NCBI RefSeq assembly: GCF_000150955.2
Contig: NW_002238036.1
Coordinates: forward strand, 133,415 to 197,414
From: Phaeodactylum tricornutum CCAP 1055/1
Taxonomy: Eukaryota > Bacillariophyta > Bacillariophyceae > Surirellales > Neidiaceae
Reading direction: 5' to 3'
DNA length: 64,000 bases
Made by a program: the position numbers and the translations under genes. Each line of letters begins with the position of its first letter. Position 1 is the stretch's first letter. Shown here piece after piece: positions 1-10,590 of this stretch. Below the pieces are notes generated by a model. The model was not told the origin of the DNA and searched no databases. It saw only the letters and a program-made list of their open reading frames with translations.

Positions 1-654
1 GGTCCTGGTCGGCAGCCTCCCATACCAAACGGTTTGAGTAGTAGACACGCTTCTTTTCGGTGTAAAGATCGTGAAACCACTGGAAGGGGTTGACGGCGAT
101 CACGATGTCTCCTGTTCGGGTGTATGGCTTACCGCTCAAGTGACGCTCTTTTAAGTTGTATAAAATACCGGCCTTTGGAATGGAGAACATGAATTTCATT
201 AGAAAACCATTCATTTGCGTACGAAGCGTCGCACATCAGCAAACAGTTCTCCACATCGTACCTCGTGCAAATAGGGAAGGCGAACCATATCAGGGTACGC
301 GGTCAGGTTTCCGTTATGGTCGACGTTCTGTAGTGGAAGAACTTTGCTTGGGTACTCCTTGAGGTCGATCGTTTGCTGCTGTCCTTTTTTCGCGTTGCGG
401 CCGCCATCACTCCTCATTTGTTCTTCATTCTAAAAGACGAGATAGGAAGAGCGTCAGAGACGGGCACTAGAAGGGCTTTCAAAAACCTTCAAACGTCTGA
501 ATGCGTGGGAGATACCTACCTTATACTCTGGCACGGACACAATAGCCTTGTCTCCTTTGGTGTCCTCTAGAATCGCCGGTCGCCAGGCATGATTCTTGTC
601 CATGATGTAGACGTAAGTCGTCTGCTTCTCATCCTTGGCTACCTTCTTCACCAT
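1..654 (-). CDS. Myosin heavy chain, N-terminal part only (runs off the left edge)
   Basis: Actin-based motor; only the N-terminal SH3-like region and the start of the motor are inside the window. Exons read on the minus strand are 654-520, 429-262 and 172-1. Both introns (519-430 and 261-173) are GT-AG and phase 0, and they join three reading frames into one protein. It begins MVKKVAKDEKQ, passes through a DLKEYPSKVLPLQN segment and reaches GDIVIAVNPFQW, the conserved start of the myosin motor. It aligns throughout with the complete myosin at 12676-16236 (LPYLHE and the YTRTGDIVIA block), and the intron after LPYLHE is shared. The first intron is absent from that paralogue. The ATP-binding P-loop lies outside the window. 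The myosin class cannot be assigned from this fragment. Confidence 0.9.
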
Positions 655-1898
655 GATTGCTGGTCTCTGTTGAGTCGGTTTTTTGCTGCGGACAGTTTGA
701 TTCCAGACATGCGGTGACCGAGACTATGATGAAAAGGAAATTGGTCCAACGAGAAAGTGAGGGCTCGAAAAGATCTCTGTCCGCGTTTATAACTGGCATT
801 TTGCCTTGCATGCAGTACAAATCCTACCAGGTAGAAATCTTATAATGACCTTTGTACGTATCTGGCTTGGCCCGATTTCGCTATGACTTTCACGCCGCCG
901 TTCTAGTTAGTGTATTCCATGTCTTCATGGACTACGCCAAGAACAGAAACGGAAACGCCGTCGATCGTCGTGAATTGAGTAGCGCGCTTTTTTGCGCTTT
1001 CATTAATCGTGCCCAAAGGATTTGTGAGCGCTTTTCTACACCAAGACTGACACTTTCATTCATGACCGTTTGGGAAAGCGGTATTAGAGATCGGGGACAG
1101 ACCGAATTCGTGAGAGGGGGAGGCCAACCCGAGACGATCTGCACCCCGAGGACCACGATTGCCGCCAACTCGCGATGCTTTTAACAAAACGACGCGATTG
1201 TGTGCCTGGTGATCTCGTGCATGCGAAAAAACGGTTTCCTCGTGAACTCACCGAATCCAACACATCCGCAGACAATGCATTCTGTAATGTTTTGCTTTTA
1301 TTCGAGCCTCAAACAATTGGAAGTAGGTATTGATTCACCTCACTTCGACCCTTAAAAGTCAGTACTGTCAACGATCAAACTTTCCACGTCGCTTTTGTAC
1401 GTCGACTGGCGGCTTAGGAAGTACCCATATCGTTGTTTGCCAAACTGTTTCCGTATGATATTGATGGCAGTGGTGGAAAGCAGCGCGATCACCTACCATA
1501 CGTCGATCGCCGGCATCGCCTCCCATAATTTCTATCCCCTAACCCCTGACCCTATAGTCAACGTTGGTACCTCTACTAGAATAATGACGACATACTGTTC
1601 GGCGCCTGTTGGTATGTTATACCGAAACGTTTGCGGACTTAACTTTTTTGGGCCTTGACCAGCTTTCGCCGCTCCAGGCGTTGAAAAGTCGAAAAGATCA
1701 AAAGCTAAGGAACTCCGCTAGAAGTTCTGATACAATGAGGCGTGACCCCTTCATCGAGCCCAACTTCCACACAATAAAATACTGTTGGATATTGAGAAGA
1801 CACTGCCCGAATCAATGCACTACAAACACTCATACGAAGTCGACTTCTTGTACGACTACGAATCCATCAAGTGCCCTGCGTTAGTTTTAAGCTAAACG
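655..1898. other. Intergenic region, no supported gene
   Basis: About 1.2 kb upstream of the partial myosin and downstream of the ClpS-like gene. Short open frames exist on both strands, but none has a recognisable domain, signal peptide or convincing splice partner. I see no repeat or RNA gene here. Confidence 0.5.
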
Positions 1899-2543
1899 TT
1901 AAAAGGCACCGCCGTCGCTATTGCCACTACTACTCCTCCCGGCTCCCGCCTTGTCCTCGTTGCTGGCATCCTTGGCCTGCCATCCTCGTTGTCCTCCTTC
2001 ACAAAAGGGTACAACGCGGCACACGATATCGCGCATTTGTAGCTGCCGTCCCAGATTCAGGCATTTTTCGCGTGGCCATGTTCCCAGACACGCCATGCCT
2101 TCCTCCCGAGCAAAGCTGGACAATTCCGTCGCCTCCTCCGATGGCATCTGCAAAACGTATTCTAGGCTTCCGGACACGTAGGTGACCGTGATTTTGGGCT
2201 TGTCAAAGGTCGATCCCATGAGCAGAATGTGAAAAGGATCGTTGATTTCCCGCGATTCTGCGGAATCCTGGAGATATTCCAAATCGGGATATTCCGTATT
2301 GTCCTCGTCGTCGTTCGTACGATCGTTGTCACTGCCGCGTCGTCGCCGGTTCGTTTCACTTTGGGTTCGTTCCTTCGTGGGTGGATCCATGGTCGTGGCC
2401 CCGCCGAGCGGACTCATCGCGAATCGTGTCCGTTGAGGCCCCGCCGCCGTAAACGCCATTGTCCCGTACGCCGTCGATCCCAGTAGCGTCAGGAGTGCTA
2501 GCCAAACCGCCGAAAGAATCATACCAACACTGCGCCGAGTCAT
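1899..2543 (-). CDS. Divergent ClpS-like adaptor, plastid-targeted
   Basis: The single-exon 214-residue protein carries a ClpS-type core at about residues 102-180: a DPFHILLMG start, a PSEEATEL helix, REEGMACLGTW, and a VCRVVPF end. ClpS proteins deliver N-degron substrates to the Clp protease. The N-terminus has a hydrophobic signal peptide (about residues 8-28) followed by TMA|FTAAGPQR, the Phe-containing cleavage context of diatom plastid preproteins, and then a basic Ser/Thr-rich linker. The protein therefore probably acts in the plastid stroma. The usual substrate-pocket residues appear to be missing: the Asn-Asp-Asp stretch after the first strand reads GSTFD, and the conserved His of the HxxG motif aligns with Arg. 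It may have lost or changed N-degron recognition. The family call rests on recognised motif order, not on a search. Confidence 0.75.
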   Translation of the reverse strand: MTRRSVGMILSAVWLALLTLLGSTAYGTMAFTAAGPQRTRFAMSPLGGATTMDPPTKERTQSETNRRRRGSDNDRTNDDEDNTEYPDLEYLQDSAESREINDPFHILLMGSTFDKPKITVTYVSGSLEYVLQMPSEEATELSSFAREEGMACLGTWPREKCLNLGRQLQMRDIVCRVVPFCEGGQRGWQAKDASNEDKAGAGRSSSGNSDGGAF

Positions 2544-3863
2544 GATCGTGCCGTATCCTTGGAATACAGAAAATTAGGAGGAATAGAACGAGCGTTGACA
2601 CCTGCACAAGGTAGGCGGCAGCTCCGTCTCGAATGCTTGTAGATCGTAGATTGTGGCACACCTCGACATCTGACTCGTCGGAAAAATGGGATTCCTCTGG
2701 TTTCCGACTGGTTCGAGCTTTCACTCCGGGACTGATACGAACCGCTAAAATGCGTATAGAAGCGAGCGTCCCTCGGGACTTGATTGTGTGACGTGGCCGG
2801 CTAGTGTCCAGCTGCCTTGATTGACAGTGACAAGGATTGAACGTGATGAGGATTCGTTCCGAGCTGTATTTCTTCTGTTCGCTTGTCTGTGTAAGCTGTT
2901 ATCTATTTTCGGTCAGCCGTTTACTTTACATTAGTGAGCGACTGTACTTCAGAAGACGGGTTCTGCCCAAACATTCGTTTTCTCACGTGGCCTCGACAAG
3001 CATTCGAAAATCGGATTCACAGTCATGTAGGTAAGTCTTCCCATCTTCCAGCTCAATACATTGATCTAGGACGCCGATCCCGAGGGCCTTTTTGGAACTT
3101 TTTAAAACCTGCCACAGGGACAAAGACGTCTTTCTTGGATTTCGATGACGCGCTTGACGGTATCGCAATCGCGTCCTGGGTGAAGCACATTGACTCTCAA
3201 GGCGAACGGGGCAGAACGGGAATTGGCCTGGACACTCGGACCCTTCGATTTCCTGCTCTTTACTTCTTTTCTCTTTTGGCTCTCCGATTAGCTATTCTTT
3301 TACACCGTGCGAGTGAATGAATGATTGAATGAATGAAAAAGTGGCGAGGATTATTAAAGGGACCGTCCTTCCGGTGCCGAGCGAGCCCAGCAGGGAGGAG
3401 ACTGTTGGAATTCCAAGGAAAGCCAAGCGAGAAACATGCAAGCCAATGATTGCGAAGCAAAAAACCCAGCAGCGTCGATGAAAAAGTCGCGTAGAGGTGT
3501 AACTGAAATTTATTCCATGCAAGTCAAACACGAGGATAGTAGTCTGCCGGGAATTTCTTGGACTTTGTATGCGGTTTAGATGATGTTTTGATCAGTCCTC
3601 GTGTGGCTACTCTCTTGCAACAAAAAAGGGTCGGGCCCATCGTGGACGATTCATAGGCGCACAATTAACATCAAAGCATTCGCTACTATTGTCGTGTGAT
3701 AGCTAGAAACAACGTGCATAGCTATACTCAGTACCGCCGATCCTGCTTCTCCTCAGGGAATAGAGGCAAGGTTGTCTCCGATTCAGATACATGTACCATT
3801 GCCACTATCGAGAAGACTCAGCAGAAGACCGGGATGGTAAGGATTGGCAGTAGTAAGTTAGCG
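2544..3863. other. Intergenic region, no supported gene
   Basis: About 1.3 kb between two minus-strand genes. A 128-codon plus-strand frame (2934-3320) has no recognisable domain and I leave it out. The only structure seen is a degenerate TGAA-type microsatellite at about 3311-3336. Confidence 0.5.
3311..3336. repeat. (TGAA)n-type microsatellite
   Basis: Five imperfect GAATGA/TGAA units in a row in intergenic DNA. Confidence 0.7.
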
Positions 3864-5696
3864 CTAAAAGAAGAATCTAAGGGAATATGCCAAGCCGCCA
3901 AATTTCAGGATCGTCACGCCATCAAATCTGCGGCGCCGGAGCGACGTGGACAGTGATATCGGGAATTCGCTTTCGGCGACGGGAGCCGCTGTCATAATGG
4001 TCGGCATACCGCTGGGAACACTGCTAGGAACGTCACTAGGAACACTGCTAGGAACGTCGCTAGGAACATCGCTGGGAACGTCACTAGGAACATCGCTAGG
4101 AACGTCGCTGGGGATATCACTGGGCGTGGTGCTAGGAAAAAAGCTGGGGAGGTCACTCGGGATGTCACTTGGAACATCGCTGCGAGAGAATTGGGGAACA
4201 TCAAATATAGGCACGGCAACAGTTGGAGCACCAATTGGTACACTACTCATCAGGCCGTTTGACGAGTCTCCCGGGGGACTTAATTGAGGGCTAGCAGACG
4301 GACTTTCGTTGGGAAGTGTGGAAGCCGGAACTTGACTTTCTACAGTTCGCGTAGGGGTTGACGATGGAGAATTTGCTTCTCCGCCCGAATTGGTGGGCGG
4401 CGCTACATTGTCTCCATTGCTGGGTGCCGTGTTCATGTTCTTTGTCCTGGACCTATTTGGTGCCCTGTTCATGATTCTGTTGGGTGTCGTTATCGTAACC
4501 CCGTTTCTCTTCCCTCGGTTTCTCGGTGATTTACTTGGGGGGTCACTGGTTTCCTGACCAATTGCAGATGATTGGGTTTCAGGAACCAAATGGACCTTTT
4601 GTTGGGGAGAGCTTGGAGCCGCCGTTGCAGCTAGAATCTGTGTTATAGACCCGATGGTGTCAAAATTCCAACGGGGACCAATCTGACCACATCCTTCCGG
4701 TCCAATCTACGTTGACGGAGAGGGCAATCCAAGTATGAGACATGCAACTAGTGGAATCACATAGAATCACAAGACCTATCCATATCCATGAGTGTAGGAT
4801 AGCTCCTCTATTCTTCATTTTCAACTTACATCCGTTCTTCCTGGGCACGCATGCTCATGTTGAACGGCTTTCGGCGGTCCATTTCCGCACTGTACGTCAT
4901 TGTAAACAGGATTTCCAGCAATTCTAGGGCCCGGTCCTATTAACTCGCAAATCCGACGGATTGGTAGCCATCCTAGCGGTGTTTCTAAGATGTGATTCGC
5001 GAATTTGTGATCGAAGGACGAAGCACAATAGCACCGGCCATTGGCAGAATAGCTGTCAGCCCAGGATTTTCCCCCCGGGATTACGCCACCCACAACGTTG
5101 ACAATGGTTACAATATCGGGATGCGTATCTCTAGACCGCGGTAGAGTCATTGGTGGAGAAGCGTTGGCACCTTCGGCAGCTTCAAGGTTCCATTTTGGTC
5201 CAGTGTGCCCACAGCCGCTTTCTCCGATCTGTAGAAACAAAAGCAGAAAGAAGCATAAGCCCAGCCATATTTTACGAGTTTCTGTCCTGCATGTGCAGAG
5301 TCCAAATCTTTCATAGTTTCTTACATCAATTCGTCCAGGACAAAGCAATTCGTTTTTCTCCGTACTGGCAGGACCGTTGCCGCATTGAATATCATTATAT
5401 ACGGGTCGTCCGCGTCTTCCAGGTCCGGGTCCAACCAGGTCACAAACCTCCGTTGTTGTCATCCATCCCCTTGTCGTTTCGACAACAAAGTTGTCCATGT
5501 TGCTATCCGAAGGTAGACAGTAGCAGCTATCACCCTCCGAATAGCTGCTGGCCCACCGTGGTCGTGGGCTTACACCTACTTTAACTTCAACGACGGCTAT
5601 CACATCAGGATGGACGTTTTCTTGTGCATTGACCAGAAATAGAATGACGTTTATAGCCAACAGTCGAACCATTGATGGCGAACCGGAGTTTTCCAT
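3864..5696 (-). CDS. Secreted Cys-rich protein with duplicated exons and a PSDVPS tail
   Basis: I place three exons: 5696-5325, 5228-4830 and 4706-3864, joined by phase-0 GT-AG introns (97 and 123 bp), giving 537 residues. The signal peptide is MVRLLAINVILFLVNAQ, so the second Met (5672) is the likelier start. Exons 1 and 2 each encode one copy of a domain of about 100 residues with the order CYC...GW...VCDL/ICEL-x-GPGP...PVYND-x-QCGNGP...CPGRxD. The intron falls at the same place after CPGRxD in both copies. Each next exon opens with a matching IGxxGCGxxGPxWN segment that completes the unit with its last Cys (six per unit). The C-terminal exon is Ser/Pro-rich with tandem PSDVPSD units typical of diatom secreted proteins, and it ends in a basic/hydrophobic stretch. 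The function is unknown; extracellular or cell-wall association is an inference. I do not recognise a named domain. Confidence 0.75.
4011..4180 (-). repeat. In-frame 12-bp minisatellite encoding PSDV/PSDI/PSSV units
   Basis: The plus strand reads as serial CTAGGAACGTCG-like 12-mers with few interruptions. On the coding strand these give repeated Pro-Ser-Asp-Val blocks inside the last exon of the secreted Cys-rich protein. All units keep the frame. Confidence 0.8.
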
Positions 5697-7047
5697 TGCG
5701 TTAAAAAATATGAGACACCTCTTCCCTCGTCGATCAAAAATTTCCGCTTTCGTAACTTCTTTGATCTTGTTCTCGCAGGTCTACTCATCAGTCGCCTATT
5801 TCAACTCCGTTTGTCTGGTGTTGAGTTTTAGTTGCTCATCAAAAGAAAGTGATGTATACATTAAGTAATTCTGGCGTTCTGTGAATACATTTTTTGAAGA
5901 ACGAGTCATGCATTGCATTAGTCATCCCGGATGGCTAATCAACTGTAACCTTCTCATGTCGCTTGTTCTGTCGCCTGAATAGCATTTCAACTTGTATATA
6001 AATAAAGCAGGCAGATCAGAACTGCAATAATACATGCGGCATTTTGGCCTAGGTCGGTGGCTGATTATTCAGTCCCGTATGATTGGCACCCGCGGATTGC
6101 TCGCTCTGTTAAAATGTAAGGAATGTTCACTGCCAGGAAATGCTTGCATTTTTGTCCAGGAGACGACAAATTTCTCCTTTCTAACATTAACAACCGGCCG
6201 AGAAGATGAGCCATATAAATAAAGCAGGCAGATCAGAACCGTAATAATACATCCGCGAACATACGCATTTTGGCCTAGGTCGGTGGCTGATTATGCAGTC
6301 CCGTATTATTGGTACCCGCGGATTGCTCGCTCTGTTTTTACGTGAGGAATGTTCACTGCCAGGAAATGCTCGCATTTTTGTCTAGGAGACGACAAATTTC
6401 TCCTCTCAACGACCAGCCGAGAAGATAAGCCAGCGGTGTATTCAGTCAACAAACAATTTCCGCTGTTTAGTGTTCCGAGCAACTCATCATTGATACCAGT
6501 TTCTTTCGCTCCTGTCCCGACTAAATTCCTCGCTTTGTCCTCCGGAACGGGACATATGCTGGCTAGGTAGGTATTCCTTTTGGCAAGTATCCCGCGCCAT
6601 TGCTGACAAATGTGTAATTTCGTCTAAGCAGGGGTGTTGCGCTGGCAGGCCATACAGACGCATTCACTTTAATACCTATTTCAACGCACCGGCTGTCGCC
6701 ACTACAGCCAGAGCCGAGTCGTTGTGTTGCAGATGTCCGAAAGACAAATGTAAAATTGATTGGTTTTCCTTGCATTGCATGATTTCTTGCCAGTGGCGCA
6801 TGCCTACTATTCTGAAGGCACCTATGACGTCTGTAATGACTAGAGGACGAGTCATGTTACTTGAATATTTAGGCGACGTAGCTCTTATGCGAGATCATAC
6901 CTTGGTTATTCATTACTTCCAATATGATAGGGACCCCAGAGTCGACAGCACCTATGATGTTTCGAATGCTCAAGCCTTGCTCTTCGTGGACGTGAGGCTG
7001 CATGCATCCATCAGTGTAAGCGTCTACTGCATAAAAAAGCAGGAATT
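5697..7047. other. Gene-free region holding a direct tandem duplication
   Basis: About 1.35 kb upstream of the secreted Cys-rich gene and downstream of the thioesterase. The only clear structure is the duplication at 5996-6432. Short frames within it are copies of each other and have no recognisable domain. Confidence 0.5.
5996..6432. repeat. Direct tandem duplication, two units of about 217 bp
   Basis: Unit 1 (5996-6212) and unit 2 (6213-6432) both start ATATAAATAAAGCAGGCAG and both contain TTTTGGCCTAGGTCGGTGG, CGCGGATTGCTCGCTCTG and GGAGACGACAAATTTCTCC. They differ by scattered substitutions and small indels, so the duplication is not recent. Confidence 0.9.
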
Positions 7048-8475
7048 TCACCGCGTTTCGTATTGTTGCTGTCGATCGGCTTCCATGCGGGTCGCCATGC
7101 GGGAGGCTTCATCCATACTAGACGGTAAAACGCGTCGGACCATGGGCTGATCCGCGGCAAACGTGAAATAAAATTGGTTGGAAAGGCGAGCCGACACGCG
7201 CTCCGGTTCTGTCACCCAGGCTTCCACTTCCACGTAAATTAATGGCAGTTCCCGGTGATCATTGGAAGAGGCGTAGTAGTCCCCGAGTCGACCGTGATCC
7301 GTATATAAAACGCGGGAATTGAATACCAGCAAGTCGCCGACATCCACAGGATTGGCAAAGGACACGTCATCGACTTCTAAAAAGATGGGCCGGGCCCCAC
7401 CAAAGACGTAGGCGTTGGAGTAGGCCAGTTCAAAAGCCCGTCGCATCAGGAATCCGCCAAACACGCGATTGTGTAAATTCTGCGTTTGCGGTTGAGCAAT
7501 CATGGCATTCTGCATACGTGTGGCATTCATCAGAATGGAATGCGGATTGGCCAAGGCGGGCATGTTGAGGAGTGGACCGGCTTCCTGGAGCAAAGATGCC
7601 GCCATGTGTTCAATGTGCGCCTGCGCCGTGTGATCGGCAGAAGGAGCAGACTGCGAGGTCGGTTTACTGTTAATCCTACTCCGACGCTGTCGTTTGAGCG
7701 CTGCTCGTTGTGCGCCTCGAGTAAAATAGGATTCTTCGTCCGGTGTTTGCGGTAGGATGGGGGGGATTGCCGTGGGTTTCTTAGTGATAGGATCCAAAGT
7801 CACAAAAGTCACAAAGGCTTCAAGCCATTCCTGTTGGGTTCCGGCATCCATGCACGACATGCGAATTTCCATACTCGACTTTCCAGTCCACGAGACTTGT
7901 CCCGAGAGGATCTGATCGTGCTTTGCTGTAGGTCGTTCTTGTAAGCGAATACGATCAACCGAAGCGGTGACAATAATCGGGTGCATGGTTTGACCCTGAT
8001 CGACATGGAAGAAGGCAATGTTCCCGGCCAGTGCGTCTAAATCTTCCATCATGCGTCCCAATCGCATCTGCCCCCAGGGATTGCGGTAGCTTTCGTACAA
8101 CAATTCGTCCGTGGAAAAGGCGTAGGTGATTTCGACGCGACTGTCCGCCGGTGCTTTGCCAATGCTTGGATCGTAGTCGACGTTCCCAATGCGACCTTCG
8201 CGAGCTTTGGCAGCCTGACGCTCCGTCCATAGTTTATGCACGATGGGATTTTTGAACAGACTTTGGAGGTTTTCTCGGGGAGAGGAAGATTGCTGTGGTT
8301 GCTGGGCATGATCGGTCTTCTCGGACAGTGCTGACGAAGACGATGAAGTGCATCGGGTCTTGGTGGTTTCTCTCCGGGTAAAGTTCGGTCGTATCAGCCA
8401 TTGACAAGACGATAGGTCCGCACTCGCGAAGGCCGCTACTGTTGATCCGCTCGTCTTGCATAGTCGTGCAATCAT
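7048..8475 (-). CDS. Acyl-CoA thioesterase, ACOT9-like, double hotdog
   Basis: The 475-residue protein hydrolyses acyl-CoA to free fatty acid and CoA. Two hotdog domains are visible. The first has NPWGQMRLGRMMEDLDALAG followed by a strand region with VTASVDRI. The second has NRVFGGFLMRRAFELAYSNA, ARPIFLEVDDVSFANPVDVG and a closing NQFYFTFAA. This arrangement and order match eukaryotic ACOT9/10, which are mitochondrial. The N-terminal 60 or so residues are Ser/Thr/Arg-rich with few acids, compatible with a mitochondrial presequence, though I cannot prove targeting. The linker between the domains holds a basic KRQRRSRI stretch. It is a single exon. The upstream 2 kb is gene-free. Confidence 0.88.
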   Translation of the reverse strand: MIARLCKTSGSTVAAFASADLSSCQWLIRPNFTRRETTKTRCTSSSSSALSEKTDHAQQPQQSSSPRENLQSLFKNPIVHKLWTERQAAKAREGRIGNVDYDPSIGKAPADSRVEITYAFSTDELLYESYRNPWGQMRLGRMMEDLDALAGNIAFFHVDQGQTMHPIIVTASVDRIRLQERPTAKHDQILSGQVSWTGKSSMEIRMSCMDAGTQQEWLEAFVTFVTLDPITKKPTAIPPILPQTPDEESYFTRGAQRAALKRQRRSRINSKPTSQSAPSADHTAQAHIEHMAASLLQEAGPLLNMPALANPHSILMNATRMQNAMIAQPQTQNLHNRVFGGFLMRRAFELAYSNAYVFGGARPIFLEVDDVSFANPVDVGDLLVFNSRVLYTDHGRLGDYYASSNDHRELPLIYVEVEAWVTEPERVSARLSNQFYFTFAADQPMVRRVLPSSMDEASRMATRMEADRQQQYETR

Positions 8476-9044
8476 ATTTGAATGCCTACTGTCTCCGCAC
8501 CGCCGATGACGTTTGACGTGATTGTTGAATGAAAGAGATATGGCGAAGACTCCTTCTCGCCCGCTTTGTATTGGAATTCAACTATCAATCAGTATTTACT
8601 GCACTTGACGCACGCATGCTTGATCGGAACTCGCGGATGCGACGCTCCATTGTCGTGGGTTTTGCCGCACTACGTTCGGTACGAGATACGAGTTCCTTTG
8701 GACGACGACTTAGGTGTCGTTAATTGTATACTTTTGCCCGTGTTACGGTTCCTATTCGGTATCCGCGACCGATGGTCGTTCAAATTTGAAATACATAAGT
8801 CGTCGTCGGCGTCGAATCTAACGCATAAATGATACCCGGAAGTGCTCGTTCTCTCTGCCAGCCGACGCACCCCGATTCCGCTAGCCGTAGAGATCCTGCA
8901 AAGAGCTTCACTATACCGTTCCTGCCTGTGCCGGTACATTCCTCTATTGGAAACATCGTATTGTGGCACAATTGTAGTTCCTTTCATAGCAACCAAACCC
9001 TTCTCAGTTTTTTTTTTCCGGAACAATCGCAACAACCAAGCATG

Positions 9045-9067
9045 CACACACACACACACACACACAC
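9045..9067. repeat. (CA)n microsatellite
   Basis: About eleven uninterrupted CA dinucleotides in intergenic DNA. Confidence 0.9.
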
Positions 9068-9569
9068 GCATAGAGTGTCCAATGTTTGTTCCATGCAGGG
9101 AAGCCTTGTGTCACGGTATAGTACGATGTGACATGTCTCCTAGTGATGTTCGCCCTCTAGACGTCAACACGGTGAACAGCAGTTGGAGTGTTCATAAGGG
9201 AGAAGTGAGTTGTATGGAAGTTAACTCAGTCTTATTGCATGAAATCCCTAGATACAATGATGTATCATGCGTTGGAGAGAACGCAACCGAACATGTCGTG
9301 TTCTGACGGTGGCAACGGAGTGGGACAGACAATACTTATTGCTTGACTAACGGATGTAACTGGATGCGCTCCATTTCCCGCGGCATGCATGTTATGAAAG
9401 GTATTTCCGGTTCCACTATAAGTGTATGTGAGCGCGCGTCATGGTATAAGGATACTATGACGGAAGAAAGATATTTGTGTACGTTTGAGTTTGTTCCTCA
9501 GGTTTTGTTGTATCTTGGCAAATTGGAGGAGCAACAGGAACTAGTTTATAGCACTAATTCTTCAATGAT

Positions 9570-9788
9570 TGTTTTATAAGTTCTTTGATCCGCATTGCTA
9601 GTTTACGCATAGGTCCTCGTATCCGCTGCCTAACCCAAGGGGAGCGTCGCCAACGAGTAGAGTTTTACAGTCCCTAAGTCCCTTAGGTGTATCGCCGGTC
9701 GTTCGTAATAACGCCCTCCCTTTTTTACCAGGCTCTGTTCCTAACAGCGCTTCTGTCCATACGTTGTACATTGGTGTATATTGTAACA
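9570..9788. mobile_element. LTR-like element fragment, copy A
   Basis: A 219-bp block starts TGTTTTATAAG and ends TTGTAACA (TG...CA termini). It aligns with 63273-63489 (217 bp), including the shared 19-mer GAGTTTTACAGTCCCTAAG and CCTAACAG. The shared ACTAGTTT-TAG sequence 20-30 bp to its left suggests internal element sequence lies on that side. No target-site duplication and no polymerase motif were found, so the element class is unproven. Confidence 0.5.
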
Positions 9789-10590
9789 CCTTGCCTGAAC
9801 GAACAAAGTGCGAGGCAACTTTGGTGTAGGGTATTGAGAATAGCAATATGCATTGGTGAAAAGATTGACACTATTTGGCACTACGCTGTCCGACCTCGCG
9901 TTTCATGTTTTCGGCTTTCCGCGAGTAATTCTATATCTTTTTCGAGTTGAGCTAAACAAGCGTTCCGAGACGCAGACGGATCTGCACTCAAAGCAGTTCA
10001 TTGTGAAATGGATGTCCTCACGATAGACTTTCGACAAAACATTTTTCTGCAAACAAACATAAGGCAGCTTCTCGGATGAATCGTTATTATCTATAAAGAG
10101 AGGTCAAGATCCAACTGTTTCTAGTGCATGGAACGTTTGCCCATTTGAATCGTTTCCTTCCAGAATTCCTGCACAGGGCGAAATGGAGTTGGGGCCGAAC
10201 TGCCGTAGAACGTTAAATGGTCTAGTCCATTGCTATCTGCTTGGAATGCAGACGTGGAGTTACGCATTGGTTGGCTTGTGTTGGGCATTTGTTCATCTGC
10301 CGATCAGAACAGCCCTGTTAGAAAACAATGACAAACGATGTCTGCAGCAACTACCCCCATGAAATATTTCGTATGTAGCCAATTAGCGTTTCTCGTCTGT
10401 TCTTCTTCGTTCCAAGTTGTCCAACAACCCGTTCCGCAATTTTGTGGTTGTCTGCTTCGTGTCGCAAACCGTCACGTCCTTTACTACCGTCCCGTGCGAC
10501 TACTGCAAGACTGCGAAAAGGAAGCCAAATTAGCATCGGCAACACCATCGAACGCGAAACATCGCCTAGTGCACTTTACCTTGCAGCACA

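Larger units (their letters stand above)
8476..10590. other. Gene-poor region with a microsatellite and an LTR-like fragment
   Basis: About 2.1 kb between the divergently arranged thioesterase and phosphatase genes. It contains a CA repeat at 9045-9067 and a 219-bp TG...CA element at 9570-9788 with a relative at 63273-63489. Weak similarity between the two loci also extends leftward (around 9130 and 62790). The open frame at 10338-10682 is out of frame with the phosphatase and is not supported. Confidence 0.55.

Noticed and set aside
2934-3320. 128-codon plus-strand frame between the ClpS-like and secreted-protein genes
   Set aside because: No signal peptide, domain or repeat, and mixed composition; not distinguishable from chance.
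4011-4180. Regular short repeats that at first sight could suggest a CRISPR-like array
   Set aside because: The unit is 12 bp with no spacers, and it reads as an in-frame PSDV coding repeat in a eukaryotic gene.
5235-5290. Hydrophobic stretch between the two Cys-rich units that looks like a second signal peptide or membrane helix
   Set aside because: It lies inside a GT-AG intron whose pyrimidine-rich acceptor gives the hydrophobic translation.
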